Shown one piece after another: positions 52,761 to 63,256 of a stretch of 64,000 nucleotides of DNA. The notes under the pieces were generated by a model. It was not told the DNA's origin. It did not search any database and saw only the letters and a list, made by a program, of their open reading frames with translations. Position 1 is the stretch's first letter; every line of letters starts with the position of its first letter. The stretch spans positions 62,001-126,000 of the forward strand of contig NZ_NJGE01000003.1 in NCBI RefSeq assembly GCF_002777915.1. The letters are read 5' to 3'. The DNA is from Bartonella tribocorum. GTDB lineage: Bacteria; Pseudomonadota; Alphaproteobacteria; Rhizobiales; Rhizobiaceae. The translations under genes were made by a program, and so were the position numbers.

Positions 52761-53016
52761 AAACTCAGGCACACCTTTTTTAATGAAGACGATCGATAAA
52801 AAAAGAAAAAATTAAACTCAATACGTACTTCATACAATTTTTTAAATATATCTGAAAAAAGGAATTATTCAAAAAATAGCACATATAAATAAATATAACC
52901 TATTGAGGAATTTCTTTGTCAACTGACAAAGAATAAAATGCCTCACCTAAAACGATAGAATAATTCTGCAAAGAATAACCTTTCTCATTACAAAGACAGT
53001 ACGCTTCACTATAAAT

Positions 53017-53265
53017 TTATTCTTGAGATATCCCATCTCTTAAAAAAACAAACCGCTCTGGGCAAAATAATATTTTATCGTTCATTTCTTGAAAGAAATC
53101 CCCTTTTACTGTCCACTCCATAACCACTCTTTGCCCTAATCTGTGCTTTTGAAACAAAGAAGTAGAAAGCTCCAAAGCTATGAAAAACGATAAATATCCT
53201 AAACCTTCTAGCTTATTCAAAATCTTCCCATATTTTTCATCCAAGCACACGGTCCCCCCCTTCAT
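53017..53265 (-). CDS. Doubtful small ORF between rpoD and the YcgN-type gene
   Basis: An 82-residue frame, KGGTVCLDEKYGKILNKLEG and onward. It has no clear binding site and no recognised relative, though its amino acid composition is protein-like (KHRLGQRVVMEWTVKGDFF). It could be a remnant of a larger gene. It lies 43 bases after the rpoD stop. Confidence 0.3.
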   Translation of the reverse strand: MKGGTVCLDEKYGKILNKLEGLGYLSFFIALELSTSLFQKHRLGQRVVMEWTVKGDFFQEMNDKILFCPERFVFLRDGISQE

Positions 53266-53308
53266 GAAGAAGAAAAGGGGAATAATTAAAATGCACCAAT
53301 TCCTTTAT

Positions 53309-55324
53309 TTAAGAATCGAGAAAACTGCGTAATTTTCGTGAGCGGCTAGGATGCTTCAATTTACGAAGTGCCTTTGCTTCAATCTGACGAATACGCTCTC
53401 TTGTAACTGAGAACTGTTGTCCTACTTCTTCCAAGGTGTGATCTGTATTCATCCCTATCCCAAAACGCATCCGCAAAACGCGTTCTTCTCGTGGTGTTAA
53501 TGAAGCAAGAACGCGTGTTGTCGTATCACGTAGATTCGCCTGAATAGCAGCATCAATGGGTAATAGTGCATTCCTATCTTCAATAAAATCACCCAAATGA
53601 GAATCATCTTCATCCCCAACAGGCGTTTCAAGTGAAATAGGTTCTTTTGCAATTTTAAGAACCTTTCGCACTTTTTCTAACGGCATAGAAAGTTTGCTAG
53701 ATAATTCTTCTGGTGTTGGCTCTCGTCCAATTTCATGGAGAATCTGACGTGAAGTACGAACGATTTTATTAATTGTTTCAATCATATGAACAGGGATACG
53801 AATAGTGCGTGCCTGATCCGCAATTGAACGTGTAATAGCTTGACGAATCCACCATGTGGCATAAGTTGAAAACTTGTAGCCGCGCCGATATTCAAACTTA
53901 TCCACAGCCTTCATCAAACCGATATTGCCCTCTTGAATAAGATCAAGAAACTGCAAACCGCGATTGGTGTATTTTTTTGCAATTGAAATGACAAGACGTA
54001 AATTAGATTCAACCATCTCCTTTTTCGCAATGGTTGATTCACGTTCACCTTTCTGCACCTGCATAACAATCCGACGAAATTCACCAATTGAAATAGCCGT
54101 TTCTTGCGCGAGATTTTGTATTTCACCCCGTAATTTTTGAATTTCTTTCGCTTCACGCATTGAAAATTCTTTCCAACCCGGTGCAGGCAAAGTGGCAATA
54201 TAATTCATCCAATCTGCATCCAATTCACGCCCTTGGTATTCTTTTAAAAAATCTTCATGGCCAATGCCATAACTGTTAGCGATTCGTTTTAACTTACCTT
54301 CATTATGAATCAATCTCTTATTGATATCATAAAGCTGTTCAACCAAAGATTCGATACGATTTTGATTCAAAGAGAGAGATTTCACAGCTTGAATTAACTC
54401 ACCCTTTAATTGAATATATTTTTTCTTTTGAGAAGCTGTAAGAGCCCCCTCTTTACGCTCGGCCAAACTGCTTTCAACATGCTGATCTTGCAATTTGCGT
54501 AGTTTTACATAGGTTTGAGCAATAAAATCCAATGTTTCCATAACTTGAGGACAAAGCTCATTTTCCATTGCTGCAAGGGATAAGTTAACATCATCATCGT
54601 CTTCTTCATCATCTTCTTCAATGCTTCTCTCTCCTACATTTTCTCCCATATTACGTATACCAGAAGACATCTTTTCTTCTTTTATCTTATCAACTTCACT
54701 TCGCTCAATCACAGGAGCCTGCTTTGCTTCTGGACCAGCATAAGTCGTTTCAAGATCAATAATTTCACGAAGAAGAATACGCTGTTCTTTTAATTCATCA
54801 CGCCAGATAATCAGGGCCTGAAAAGTCAAAGGACTCTCACAAAGTCCCGCAATCATTGTCTCACGCCCAGCTTCAATACGCTTGGCAATGGCAATTTCGC
54901 CTTCCCGTGAAAGAAGCTCAACAGCTCCCATCTCACGTAAATACATACGCACCGGATCATCCGTACGATCTGTTACTTCGCGCTTATTCGTTGTCGTTGC
55001 AAGTGCGTGGCTAGAGGCCTCTACTAAGTCCCCCCCCTCTACCGTAACTTCATCTTCATAATTTTCAGACTCAACTTCATCCTCATCATCGACAACATTC
55101 ACCCCCATCTCAGAGAACATCGCCAAGATATCCTCAATTTGTTCGGATGTAACCTCATCGGAAGGAAGAACGGCATTGAGTTCATCCATCGTTACGTAAC
55201 CATTTTTTTTGGCAAGTTTAATCATTTTCTTGATGGCATCATCAGAAAAATCAAGAAGAGGACCATCCAAACTCGCTTGGTTTGTTACTTCCGCATTATC
55301 TTTCTGTTTAACCTTTGTTGCCAT
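53309..55324 (-). CDS. rpoD: Primary sigma factor RpoD (sigma-70)
   Basis: A 671-residue housekeeping sigma factor. Order: an N-terminal acidic region 1.1 ([20 protein letters not shown], then EEQIEDIL-type), region 1.2 ([20 protein letters not shown]), an acidic non-conserved region ([14 protein letters not shown]), region 2 ([60 protein letters not shown]), region 3 and region 4 ([16 protein letters not shown], then [20 protein letters not shown]). The length is normal for alphaproteobacteria. I start it at MATKVKQKD (55324); the frame is open to 55345. Confidence 0.96.
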   Translation of the reverse strand: MATKVKQKDNAEVTNQASLDGPLLDFSDDAIKKMIKLAKKNGYVTMDELNAVLPSDEVTSEQIEDILAMFSEMGVNVVDDEDEVESENYEDEVTVEGGDLVEASSHALATTTNKREVTDRTDDPVRMYLREMGAVELLSREGEIAIAKRIEAGRETMIAGLCESPLTFQALIIWRDELKEQRILLREIIDLETTYAGPEAKQAPVIERSEVDKIKEEKMSSGIRNMGENVGERSIEEDDEEDDDDVNLSLAAMENELCPQVMETLDFIAQTYVKLRKLQDQHVESSLAERKEGALTASQKKKYIQLKGELIQAVKSLSLNQNRIESLVEQLYDINKRLIHNEGKLKRIANSYGIGHEDFLKEYQGRELDADWMNYIATLPAPGWKEFSMREAKEIQKLRGEIQNLAQETAISIGEFRRIVMQVQKGERESTIAKKEMVESNLRLVISIAKKYTNRGLQFLDLIQEGNIGLMKAVDKFEYRRGYKFSTYATWWIRQAITRSIADQARTIRIPVHMIETINKIVRTSRQILHEIGREPTPEELSSKLSMPLEKVRKVLKIAKEPISLETPVGDEDDSHLGDFIEDRNALLPIDAAIQANLRDTTTRVLASLTPREERVLRMRFGIGMNTDHTLEEVGQQFSVTRERIRQIEAKALRKLKHPSRSRKLRSFLDS

Positions 55325-55718
55325 ACCATAACTCCACTCGATCACTTCATAGTTTCCATGTAACCATAGTCCTCATGTGACCAGCTTTTTTGTTCTCACT
55401 TAAATTGCCAATAGCTTCTCATATATACTTCCTTTTAAGAGATTACTATTGGAAAGAATACATTTTGTATACGACTTTTGTATACGCCTTAACATCCAGA
55501 AAAACTTGTCATCCAGACAAAAACGCGGGAAAACTCCAGAAGTTTCCCCGACACCTCTCAGCCCTTCTGAGATAATCTCTGTACCCTACCGTAAGAACCA
55601 ATTTCCCGCTTTTCCTAAAATTTATTCTAAAATTTAACTGTCATCTTCATGAAAATGTCACTCTACATAAACTTCCTCATCTAAAATTTAAGTGACTGAT
55701 TCGCATTAAAAAAGCGAA
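55325..55718. other. dnaG-rpoD spacer
   Basis: I see no gene. It holds a hairpin at 55698-55720 (GATTCGC/GCGAATC, right at the dnaG stop). It also has an imperfect hairpin near 55528-55553 (GGGAAAACT with AGTTTCCCC) and a direct repeat of TTTTGTATACG near 55463-55484. The rpoD promoter should lie here. Confidence 0.5.
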
Positions 55719-57656
55719 TCATTTTATCGTATCTTGTGTATTCCCGTCTATTTTTTCATCTAACCAACTTCCAAATCCTTCAATTAATGCTTCTGTTGCC
55801 TGCATCTGCTCCAGCTCATTTTTTATCTCCCGAAGCAGATCAAAAACCTCACTCTTAGGATTTTCTACAAGTTGCTCTTCAATATCCTGTAACCTCTTAT
55901 GTAGGTGGTGTTCTTGAAGATGCAAGTAGACAGCTTGTTTTAATATAGCACGAGCATCTTCTATAGGTGCTTCTCCAAAGATAACACGCATACCAATATT
56001 TTGCACAAGGTGTCTCATACGCTCTAATAAAACCTTTTGCCCTCTTTTTTCTAAGAACGCAACCATTGTCTCTTTATCATGAAGCGGCTGATTTCCAAGA
56101 ATCTCCAACATCGTTTGGTGAAAACAAACCAATTGTGTATTTTTTAATTCTAACTCAGAGAAAATCTCAAAATTTTCATGCCATAACTCAGGATAGTAGG
56201 CTAAAGTGAGTAAAATCACAGCTTCACGCAACGGAATAGCTTGCGAAGAATTTCGGACTATTTCAGAATTTGCTAACAAAGAAAAGGATTGATCTTTAAA
56301 GATCCTATTGTGTGAAGCCTGTTCATATCGCCCTCCCTCTTTCTTTTTTGAAAAAGAGGGACGAAAAAAATCAAAAAGGCGTTTTTTTATATCTTGCAAA
56401 TAATAACGACGGACATCTTCATCCTTAATCGTAAAAATTTGTTGTTTGAGTTGTTTTTCGAGCGTCGCTCGTGTCTCTGGAGTCTCAAAACGCTTTCCAT
56501 AGGTAGCACGCCACCATAAAAGCTCAATCAAAGGAATTGCTTTTTGCAAAAAAGAAGAAAAAAGCTGTGCACCACCAGCACAAACGATTTCATCAGGATC
56601 TTTTCCTTGTGGCAACAAAACAAATTGGACACAAACCCCACCTTTTAAAAGAGGCAATACCCGATCAGCAACGCGAAAAGCCGCCTTTAAACCAGCATCA
56701 TCACCATCAAAACACAAAATGGGCTCCTTTCCCATCTGCCATAAAAGCTCAATTTGCGCTTCCGTTAATGCTGTCCCTAAGGGCGCGACAACACCCTCAA
56801 AACCGACTTTAGTCAATGCGATAACGTCCATATACCCCTCGACAACAAGAAGTGAATGAATTTTTTCATCACCAACAAAGCGACTATTTTTGCGAGCCGC
56901 TGCCGCATTATAAAGTATATTTCCTTTATGAAATAGCACCGTTTCAGGACTATTGAGATATTTTGCGCGTGTTTCTTTCTCTAACGCACGCCCTCCGAAA
57001 GCCACCACACGTTCGCGCAAATCTTCAATAGGAAACATAATGCGATTTCTAAATCGGTCATAAGAATCCGCACTCTCTTCATGAACCGTGATAAGTCCAC
57101 ATTCTTCCATTTGCTTTATTGAAACACCACGAGCACTTAAAGCCTCTTTCAAAGCTGTACGCCCCAACGGTGCAAAACCAATTCGAAAACGCTCTATAAG
57201 CTTTGGCGTAACACCACGTGCATCCAGATAACGACGGGCTTGTGCTCCTCCTTTATCGCGTAAATGATATTGAAAAAAATCTGTAGCAATTTTCATCACA
57301 TCATAAAGGTCAGCTTTTTCCATTTGATGTTGATAACTTTGAGGATCCAAAACGGGGAGTTTCATTCCCGCAAAATCAGCCAAACGCTCGACACTTTCTG
57401 AAAAGTGCAATCCATCAAGCTCGCACAGGAAGGTAAAAATATCTCCGCTTACCCCACAACCAAAACAATAATAACGCCCTTTATGATCATCACAATGAAA
57501 GCTGGGCGTTTTCTCACCATGGAATGGACAACAGCACCAAAAATCTCCCCGTGAAGGCTTACTTTTTCGCATGTCAAAGTCCACCCGTTGACCAATCACG
57601 GTTGAAATCGGAAGTCTGCTACGCAGTTCATTAAGGAAATCAGGCGGAAAACGCAT
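55719..57656 (-). CDS. dnaG: DNA primase
   Basis: A 645-residue primase that lays down RNA primers for replication. The zinc-binding domain at about 40-65 reads CCPFHGEKTPSFHCDDHKGR and then YYCFGCGVSGD (CHC2 type). The core has RFRNRIMFPIEDLRERVVAF and the TOPRIM domain (LLVVEGYMDVIALTKVGF, then PILCFDGDDAGLKAAFR). The C-terminal part is a weakly conserved helical DnaB-binding domain. The start at 57656 (MRFPPDFLNELRSRLPI) is the usual one. dnaG upstream of rpoD is the classical macromolecular synthesis order, here without rpsU. Confidence 0.95.
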   Translation of the reverse strand: MRFPPDFLNELRSRLPISTVIGQRVDFDMRKSKPSRGDFWCCCPFHGEKTPSFHCDDHKGRYYCFGCGVSGDIFTFLCELDGLHFSESVERLADFAGMKLPVLDPQSYQHQMEKADLYDVMKIATDFFQYHLRDKGGAQARRYLDARGVTPKLIERFRIGFAPLGRTALKEALSARGVSIKQMEECGLITVHEESADSYDRFRNRIMFPIEDLRERVVAFGGRALEKETRAKYLNSPETVLFHKGNILYNAAAARKNSRFVGDEKIHSLLVVEGYMDVIALTKVGFEGVVAPLGTALTEAQIELLWQMGKEPILCFDGDDAGLKAAFRVADRVLPLLKGGVCVQFVLLPQGKDPDEIVCAGGAQLFSSFLQKAIPLIELLWWRATYGKRFETPETRATLEKQLKQQIFTIKDEDVRRYYLQDIKKRLFDFFRPSFSKKKEGGRYEQASHNRIFKDQSFSLLANSEIVRNSSQAIPLREAVILLTLAYYPELWHENFEIFSELELKNTQLVCFHQTMLEILGNQPLHDKETMVAFLEKRGQKVLLERMRHLVQNIGMRVIFGEAPIEDARAILKQAVYLHLQEHHLHKRLQDIEEQLVENPKSEVFDLLREIKNELEQMQATEALIEGFGSWLDEKIDGNTQDTIK

Positions 57657-57791
57657 TATCTCTCACAGAGTTTTAAAATTCTTTTTTGCATATTTAACGA
57701 CTTTAGAGCATAATTCCAAGACTTCCTCTTAAACAGTTGTAAAATTTTAATCTCTCAACTGCCATAGTTTTAGAAATGGAGCGTAAAAAAA

Positions 57792-59009
57792 GTGATCAAA
57801 TTTATTGTTCAATATCCGTGGTTAGAGGCTATTTCTTGGCTTATTATTCTTACTATAATTGCCCTTTTAATCAACTTTTTAGGACGAAAATTACTCATTC
57901 ACGGTGCAAAAAAGCTCTCTTCTTTTCTTCCCAAGAATACAACAACCGATATTCAAAATGCTATTCAATACCTAGCAAATATCATTTCAGCTTTTATTCT
58001 TTCAGTCGGTGTTAATTTTATATCAATATTGCCCGATGCAGTTAGCACTGTCATCGATAATGTTGCCAACGCCTTCATTATCTTTTTTGTTGTTCTGACA
58101 ATTTCTGCCTGTCTCAATATCATTAACACCCTTTACGAACAACGACCAACAGCACGACTAAAACCAATAAAAGGGTATATTCAAATTGCTAAAATTGCCC
58201 TTTTTGCGATTGCAGCAGTTTTAATGGTTGCCACATTAATTGACCGCTCCCCTCTTATTCTCTTCTCCGGTCTTGGTGCAATGGCCGCGGTTCTCATGTT
58301 AATTTTTCAAGATACACTTCTTTCTCTTGTTGCCGGTATTCAAATTTCATCCACCGATATGGTTCGTGTTGGTGATTGGATTGAAATTCCTAATCTCGGC
58401 GCTGATGGTGATGTTATTGAAATTGCCCTTCATACCGTTAAAGTTCAAAATTTCGACAACACCATCACCTCAGTTCCTATCCGTAAACTTGTAACCGACC
58501 CTTTTAAAAATTGGCGGGGAATGCAAGAATCAGGTGGCAGACGCATCAAACGCTCCCTTTTTATCGATCAATCCAGTATCCATTTTCTCACAGAAGAAGA
58601 ACAAAAATATCTTTCCCGATTTAATTTATTGGAAGATTATTTCACGCAAAAAATAGCAGAAATAAATCAATGGAATGCTCAATTAGATAAAAATCATGAT
58701 GTTTTGGCCAATACGCGCCGTTTAACCAACATTGGAACTTTTCGTGCTTATGTTTTTGCTTATCTAAAACAGCATCTCAACATCAACCCCAATATGACCT
58801 TTATGGCCCGACAATTACCCCCTACAGAAAATGGTTTACCCTTGGAAATTTATTGCTTTACAAACACCACCGTCTGGCTAGACTATGAACAAATTCAAGG
58901 TGATATTTTTGACCATCTTTATTCCATTCTTCCCTTTTTTGGTCTAAAAGTCTTTCAAAATCCAAGTGGTTATGATTTTAATCAAGTATTACAAGTAAAA
59001 GCAAAGTAA
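57792..59009 (+). CDS. MscS-family mechanosensitive channel (YbdG-like)
   Basis: A 405-residue inner-membrane protein with about five hydrophobic segments in the first 190 residues. The pore-lining helix and the beta domain follow (SGLGAMAAVLMLIFQDTLLS, LVAGIQISSTDMVRVGDWIE, DGDVIEIALHTVKVQNFDNT and SVPIRKLVTDPFKNWRGM). The TDPFKNWRGM-SGGRRIKRSL segment is typical of the YbdG (miniconductance) branch. It should open under membrane tension. GTG is used as start, with GGAGCG 8 bases before. It is divergent from dnaG and 70 bases upstream of the Na/Pi gene. Confidence 0.88.
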   Translation: MIKFIVQYPWLEAISWLIILTIIALLINFLGRKLLIHGAKKLSSFLPKNTTTDIQNAIQYLANIISAFILSVGVNFISILPDAVSTVIDNVANAFIIFFVVLTISACLNIINTLYEQRPTARLKPIKGYIQIAKIALFAIAAVLMVATLIDRSPLILFSGLGAMAAVLMLIFQDTLLSLVAGIQISSTDMVRVGDWIEIPNLGADGDVIEIALHTVKVQNFDNTITSVPIRKLVTDPFKNWRGMQESGGRRIKRSLFIDQSSIHFLTEEEQKYLSRFNLLEDYFTQKIAEINQWNAQLDKNHDVLANTRRLTNIGTFRAYVFAYLKQHLNINPNMTFMARQLPPTENGLPLEIYCFTNTTVWLDYEQIQGDIFDHLYSILPFFGLKVFQNPSGYDFNQVLQVKAK

Positions 59010-59079
59010 AAACAACTAACTTTAATTTATCAAGTTTGAGTTAAGCATATTTATAAACAAAAGAGAAAGAAAAAGTATC

Positions 59080-60771
59080 ATGAATGGTTCATTGGTACTC
59101 CTCCATCTTGCTGGCGCTGTTTCTTTACTTCTCTGGGCCACACGCATGGTACGCACAGGAATTGAACGCGCCTATGGTGATAGGCTTAAATATAACATGC
59201 GCCACGTCATTTCAAAACCATTGTTTGCTGTAAGTTTTGGGCTTTTTACAGCGATGATTTTACAGAGTTCTACAGCCATAACACTGCTTGTTGGTTCTTT
59301 TGTTGAATCTGGTTTTGTCTCTGGAGTAGCAGGACTTATGGCTGTCCGTGGAGGAGAATTAGGATCAGCACTCGTTGTTAAAATTCTCACCTACGATCTC
59401 ACACTTGTTGTGCCCCTTTGTCTTTTAATTGGCACTTGTATCTTCATGACAACGGAAAAACGTGAGTGGCGCCAAATAGGACGTATTGTCATTGGTATTG
59501 GTCTTTTGATTTTGTCTTTACAAATGATAAGTACAGCGACAGAACCTTTACGAGATAGCGAAATTTTGCCGAACATCATTCGTTATCTTTCAAACGATCC
59601 TCTTTCAACTTTTTTGTTGGCTGCGGCTTTAACCTACCTCTTACATTCATCCATTGCAGGAATCATTTTGCTGGTTAATTTTGCCAACTATAACCTTATC
59701 CATACGCAACTTTGCGTTGTCATGGTTCTTGGTGTCAACTTTGGTTCTTCTCTTATAGCCCCCCTTTTAACACGCAACGCTTCTCCCAATACCCGCCTCG
59801 TTCCCTTGGGGAATTTACTCATGCGTGGAGCCGGTTCAATCCTTGTGTTGATCCTATTTTTATCTTTTCAATTACCCATCACATGGCTTGGCAGCAACGC
59901 CCCTACGCAAGTAATCAACGCCCATATCACTTTTAACGTTTTCATTCTCCTAGCTGGAATACCGCTTTCAAAATGGGTTTTAAAATTGACCACACAAATC
60001 GTTCATATGAGTACAAAAAAAACGCAAGCCGATAAAACGCTTAATTTATCGGATCAAACAGCTCTTGATGATAGCGTTCTTGAACGCCCTGCTCTAGCGC
60101 TCTCGAATGTCATGCGTGAAGTTATTCATATTTGTGATCTTGTCGACATCATGCTAGAAAAAATCATGGGACTTTATGAAAAGCCTGATCCCAATATTAT
60201 TGCTGAACTCAATCAACTAAACACCATATTGGACAAAAAACATATCGCCATCAAACTTTATCTTGCCCGATTAGCGGGACAAAAATTATCGAATGAAGAA
60301 GCTCTTCAAACGCAAGAGCTTCTAGACGCTTGTATAAAATTAGACCAAGCAGGCGATATCATTATTCACAATATGCTGATGTTGGTTAAAAAGAAACAAC
60401 AAAAAAATCTAAAGTTCAGTAGCGAAGGCTGGAATGATCTCCTTCGTTTCCACGCCATTGTACTGGCCAACGCGCATATCGCATTTAATGTTCTCGTCTC
60501 CCGTGACACGCACACGGCACATCTATTGGTCCAAAAAAAAGATCAACTCCGAAACTTAGAAAAAGAGATGAGTTTAAAACATTTTAAACGCTTACGTGAA
60601 GGAGATCTCAAAAATGTAGAATCATCCAGTCTTCATCTTGATACTGTCCGCGACCTCAAACAAATTAACTCTCTGCTAACTTCAATGATCTACCCTATTT
60701 TGGAAGAACAGGGACTACTTCAAAGTTCGCGCCTACGCAATCCTGCTGAAGAACAGACAGAAAAATCTTAA
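59080..60771 (+). CDS. Na+/phosphate cotransporter family protein with PhoU-like domain
   Basis: A 563-residue protein. Residues 1-310 are the membrane part with two inverted Na/Pi-cotransporter repeats (LQSSTAITLLVGSFVESGF and LHSSIAGIILLVNFANYNLI carry the Q/H-SS-T/I signatures). The C-terminal 230 residues (LALSNVMREVIHICDLVDIM and onward) are a helical PhoU-like cytosolic domain. Members of this family (YjbB in E. coli) move phosphate, some outward. The substrate is inferred only from the family. AAAGAGAAAG precedes the ATG at 59080. Confidence 0.87.
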   Translation: MNGSLVLLHLAGAVSLLLWATRMVRTGIERAYGDRLKYNMRHVISKPLFAVSFGLFTAMILQSSTAITLLVGSFVESGFVSGVAGLMAVRGGELGSALVVKILTYDLTLVVPLCLLIGTCIFMTTEKREWRQIGRIVIGIGLLILSLQMISTATEPLRDSEILPNIIRYLSNDPLSTFLLAAALTYLLHSSIAGIILLVNFANYNLIHTQLCVVMVLGVNFGSSLIAPLLTRNASPNTRLVPLGNLLMRGAGSILVLILFLSFQLPITWLGSNAPTQVINAHITFNVFILLAGIPLSKWVLKLTTQIVHMSTKKTQADKTLNLSDQTALDDSVLERPALALSNVMREVIHICDLVDIMLEKIMGLYEKPDPNIIAELNQLNTILDKKHIAIKLYLARLAGQKLSNEEALQTQELLDACIKLDQAGDIIIHNMLMLVKKKQQKNLKFSSEGWNDLLRFHAIVLANAHIAFNVLVSRDTHTAHLLVQKKDQLRNLEKEMSLKHFKRLREGDLKNVESSSLHLDTVRDLKQINSLLTSMIYPILEEQGLLQSSRLRNPAEEQTEKS

Positions 60772-61765
60772 ACTTTTAAAATAAATCAAACAAGAAATGC
60801 ATCACATCAATGATTCAATTTTGAATATTCAAATATTTGCCTAACATATTGATTTAATAAATATTTTATGCCGATTTAAATGGACTCTCTTCAATAGAGT
60901 AAATTTTTCTCGTTTTTAATCTATTCATAATGAACTCCTCAAAACCATCTGCTTGCACAGGAAAAATCGAGAATCCTGTGTAGAATAAAACTATACAAGA
61001 AATATACAAGAGAACTTAGCATACCTCTTATGAACCGTCTTAAATACGCAAGAGCTGTCACAACATTCGGGGCAAAAGTATATGATGGTGCCGGCTTGTT
61101 TTTTGCCTAAAAAGGGGGAGACCAATAAAATTACCACCCTTCACAAGCGCCGTCGTAAAATGAAGCTTGGGCATGTTAAGAAAGGTCTCTATAAGGAAAT
61201 AGTGAAAAGCACCTTTGTTCCAGCCTAAATTCACCTTGTAAAAAAGCCATCACTTCACAGTAGCAACAAAATAAAGAAATACCCGATAAGGAATGCCCCC
61301 CCCACTTGCAACGTTTATGTCTATAAACAGTTATATCAATATTTGTAGAGATTGAACTTATACAGCATTTTATCACGCATTAACATGGCAAGCTCCAAAG
61401 CTTTAAATATTCATTTGACTTATTGTGTTTTAATCACAATTATTTTTTTAAACTTGAGATAGAAAAATTATTAAAAATAAGCTTATAAATAAGATTTATG
61501 CATTATTAAAATATTTTTACAATTATTTTCTTTTTTATTCATATTTTTAAATTAAATAATTTCTTTATTAATTAAAAATTATTATATATATTTAAATTCA
61601 TTCGATATTATACTGATATAAATATGAATGTTATTTTAATATACAGGAAAGTAATAAGTAAAATTTCTAACAAAAATATCCTTTCCACTGGGTAAAAAGG
61701 AATAAACCTTGATCTTTACAAAGTTTACTCTAGTTACAATCTAAATTCAGGCAAAGGAGAGTATC
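60772..61765. other. 1 kb without a convincing gene
   Basis: Very AT-rich at the right end (61430-61620). A 48-codon, strongly basic frame at 61082-61228 (MMVPACFLPKKGETNKITTL, then HKRRRKMKLGHVKKG) is the only protein-like trace. It may be a small gene or a remnant. No repeats or RNA gene seen. Confidence 0.45.
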
Positions 61766-62017
61766 ATGGAAAATGCAAATATCGGTTGGATTGCAGCTAT
61801 TATTATCGGCGGAGTTGCAGGTTGGGCTGCACAGTATATTATGAAAAGCCAAACAGGAATATTGTTAAATATTATCTTGGGGATTATTGGTGCTGCGTTA
61901 GCGAGCTTCCTTTTTAGTCTTTTAGGCGTAAGTTTTGCTGGTTGGCTTGGTTATCTTATTTCAGGTTTTATAGGAGCCTGTATTCTTATATGGATAGGAC
62001 GAAAAATTCGATCATAG
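61766..62017 (+). CDS. GlsB/YeaQ/YmgE-type small membrane protein
   Basis: An 83-residue hydrophobic protein with three predicted membrane segments. The sequence GWIAAIIIGGVAGWAAQYIM, NIILGIIGAALASFLF and LGYLISGFIGACILIWIGRK is that of the transglycosylase-associated (GlsB/YeaQ) family. These proteins are often induced by stress; their biochemical function is unknown. AAAGGAGAGTATC before the ATG is an excellent ribosome binding site. Confidence 0.9.
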   Translation: MENANIGWIAAIIIGGVAGWAAQYIMKSQTGILLNIILGIIGAALASFLFSLLGVSFAGWLGYLISGFIGACILIWIGRKIRS

Positions 62018-62193
62018 GGTATTATTGATTCAATCATCTTTTGGTATTCAATAAAACAACTGGAATATTTTGAATATATTCCCCCGTAATGCAATAATAC
62101 CATTTAGGGTATGATGGTAAGATGCTTAAGCTATAATTTCTGACATACACCATCGTGTATCCTAACGAAGAACAGTAAAAACTTTATATAATG

Positions 62194-62231
62194 CACCCTT
62201 CCGTATCTATATAAGCATATCAGGAGGGGTG
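62194..62231 (+). promoter_or_regulatory. Hairpin covering a ribosome binding site
   Basis: CACCCTTCC (62194-62202) pairs completely, with one G-U pair, with GGAGGGGTG (62223-62231) across a 20-base loop. The right arm contains the AGGAGGGG binding site of the small ORF at 62233. Such an arrangement can act as a translational switch. The TATAAT box (62187-62192) lies so close that a transcript started from it would lack part of the left arm. Confidence 0.4.
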
Positions 62232-62232
62232 T

Positions 62233-62325
62233 ATGGGTGTATGCATTATTTTAATGAAATACGAACTATTTTTGTCCCGTATTTTTGCAAAAAATGTGCA
62301 AATCCGGCTCATCGCACTGTCATAG
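62233..62325 (+). CDS. Possible 30-residue leader-type ORF
   Basis: The frame MGVCIILMKYELFLSRIFAK, then NVQIRLIALS and TAG. It follows a near-perfect Shine-Dalgarno sequence 3-4 bases away, itself part of a hairpin. It is hydrophobic with basic residues and has no known relative. An overlapping longer frame (62229-62423) lacks a suitable start. Confidence 0.3.
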   Translation: MGVCIILMKYELFLSRIFAKNVQIRLIALS

Positions 62326-62746
62326 CAATATACAAGCTTACAAAACCAATCATAATGTATTCCTATAAAATCCCATCTTATAAAAAATACAATTACTTTT
62401 CCACCTCAATTCAAAAAGTTTGAGTATGTCACTTTCTAAACTATAATATAAGATTTCTACTCCTCTTTATATCGTTTGACATAGATGAATTCTTCATCCC
62501 TTTTTCATATGCGTTACAAACCAATGTTAAAGCTCGAAATAGCCTACCTATTACCCTCGTACTATACAAAATAACTCTATAATCTATTTTCTACCCCTCT
62601 TCTTTTAAAGATCTTTTCTTTCGATTTTCTTTGATATTTTCCTGTTAAAATCTTGCTGCTTTTATACAATTGCATTACAATAGAACCATCCCTTTAGCTC
62701 ATTCATCGTAACATATGGAATAGGATTTTAGATGTGGAGTAAAACG

Positions 62747-63256
62747 ATGTCTGATCTTGAATATTCCATCTTACCACCTCTGAAGTGGCTCTTTGATCAA
62801 AATCCTCCCATACCAGAAAATATTCGCGATTGGCTCATGGAATCGGGCTCGATGACGCTTCGATTAAAAAAATATTGCACCTGCTTCCAAGTTCAACGAC
62901 AACGCGAATGTTTTATTACGCAAGATAAATTAAAAGAAGAAGCAGAACATCTCCCCAAAAGTACGCGTTATTGGCTACGCGAAGTCATATTGATGGGCGA
63001 TAATAAACCTTGGCTTCTCGGACGCACTGTCATCCCACAAGAAACCCTTCTACACAATCAAGCCTTGATGCATTTAGGAACAACCCCCTTAGGACACTAT
63101 TTATTTAACAGTGACAAACTAACCCGTGATTACATTCATATCGGCCAACAAGGGGCACTATGGGCACGCCGTTCCCGTTTACGGCTAACAGGTAAGCCAT
63201 TGTTGCTAACTGAACTGTTTTTAACAGATTCACCACTGTACCTGCACCATAAATAA
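62747..63256 (+). CDS. ubiC: Chorismate lyase
   Basis: A 169-residue cytosolic enzyme that converts chorismate to 4-hydroxybenzoate and pyruvate, the first step of ubiquinone synthesis. The pattern [28 protein letters not shown]...[34 protein letters not shown] and [10 protein letters not shown] has the conserved Arg and Glu residues of UbiC. The length is normal. I start it at the second ATG (62747, MSDLEYSIL), because GGAG lies 7 bases before it; the frame opens at 62732. It stands alone here; ubiA is not adjacent. Confidence 0.88.
   Translation: MSDLEYSILPPLKWLFDQNPPIPENIRDWLMESGSMTLRLKKYCTCFQVQRQRECFITQDKLKEEAEHLPKSTRYWLREVILMGDNKPWLLGRTVIPQETLLHNQALMHLGTTPLGHYLFNSDKLTRDYIHIGQQGALWARRSRLRLTGKPLLLTELFLTDSPLYLHHK

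Larger units (their letters stand above)
62018..62746. other. Spacer with a possible hairpin-controlled small ORF
   Basis: Mostly AT-rich. The notable part is 62187-62325: a TATAAT box, a 9-bp hairpin that covers a strong ribosome binding site, and a 30-codon frame. The stretch 62330-62700 holds nothing I recognise apart from the presumed ubiC promoter. Confidence 0.5.

Noticed and set aside
55463-55484. Direct repeat of TTTTGTATACG as an operator
   Set aside because: It is too short and lacks other support; chance in AT-rich DNA is likely.
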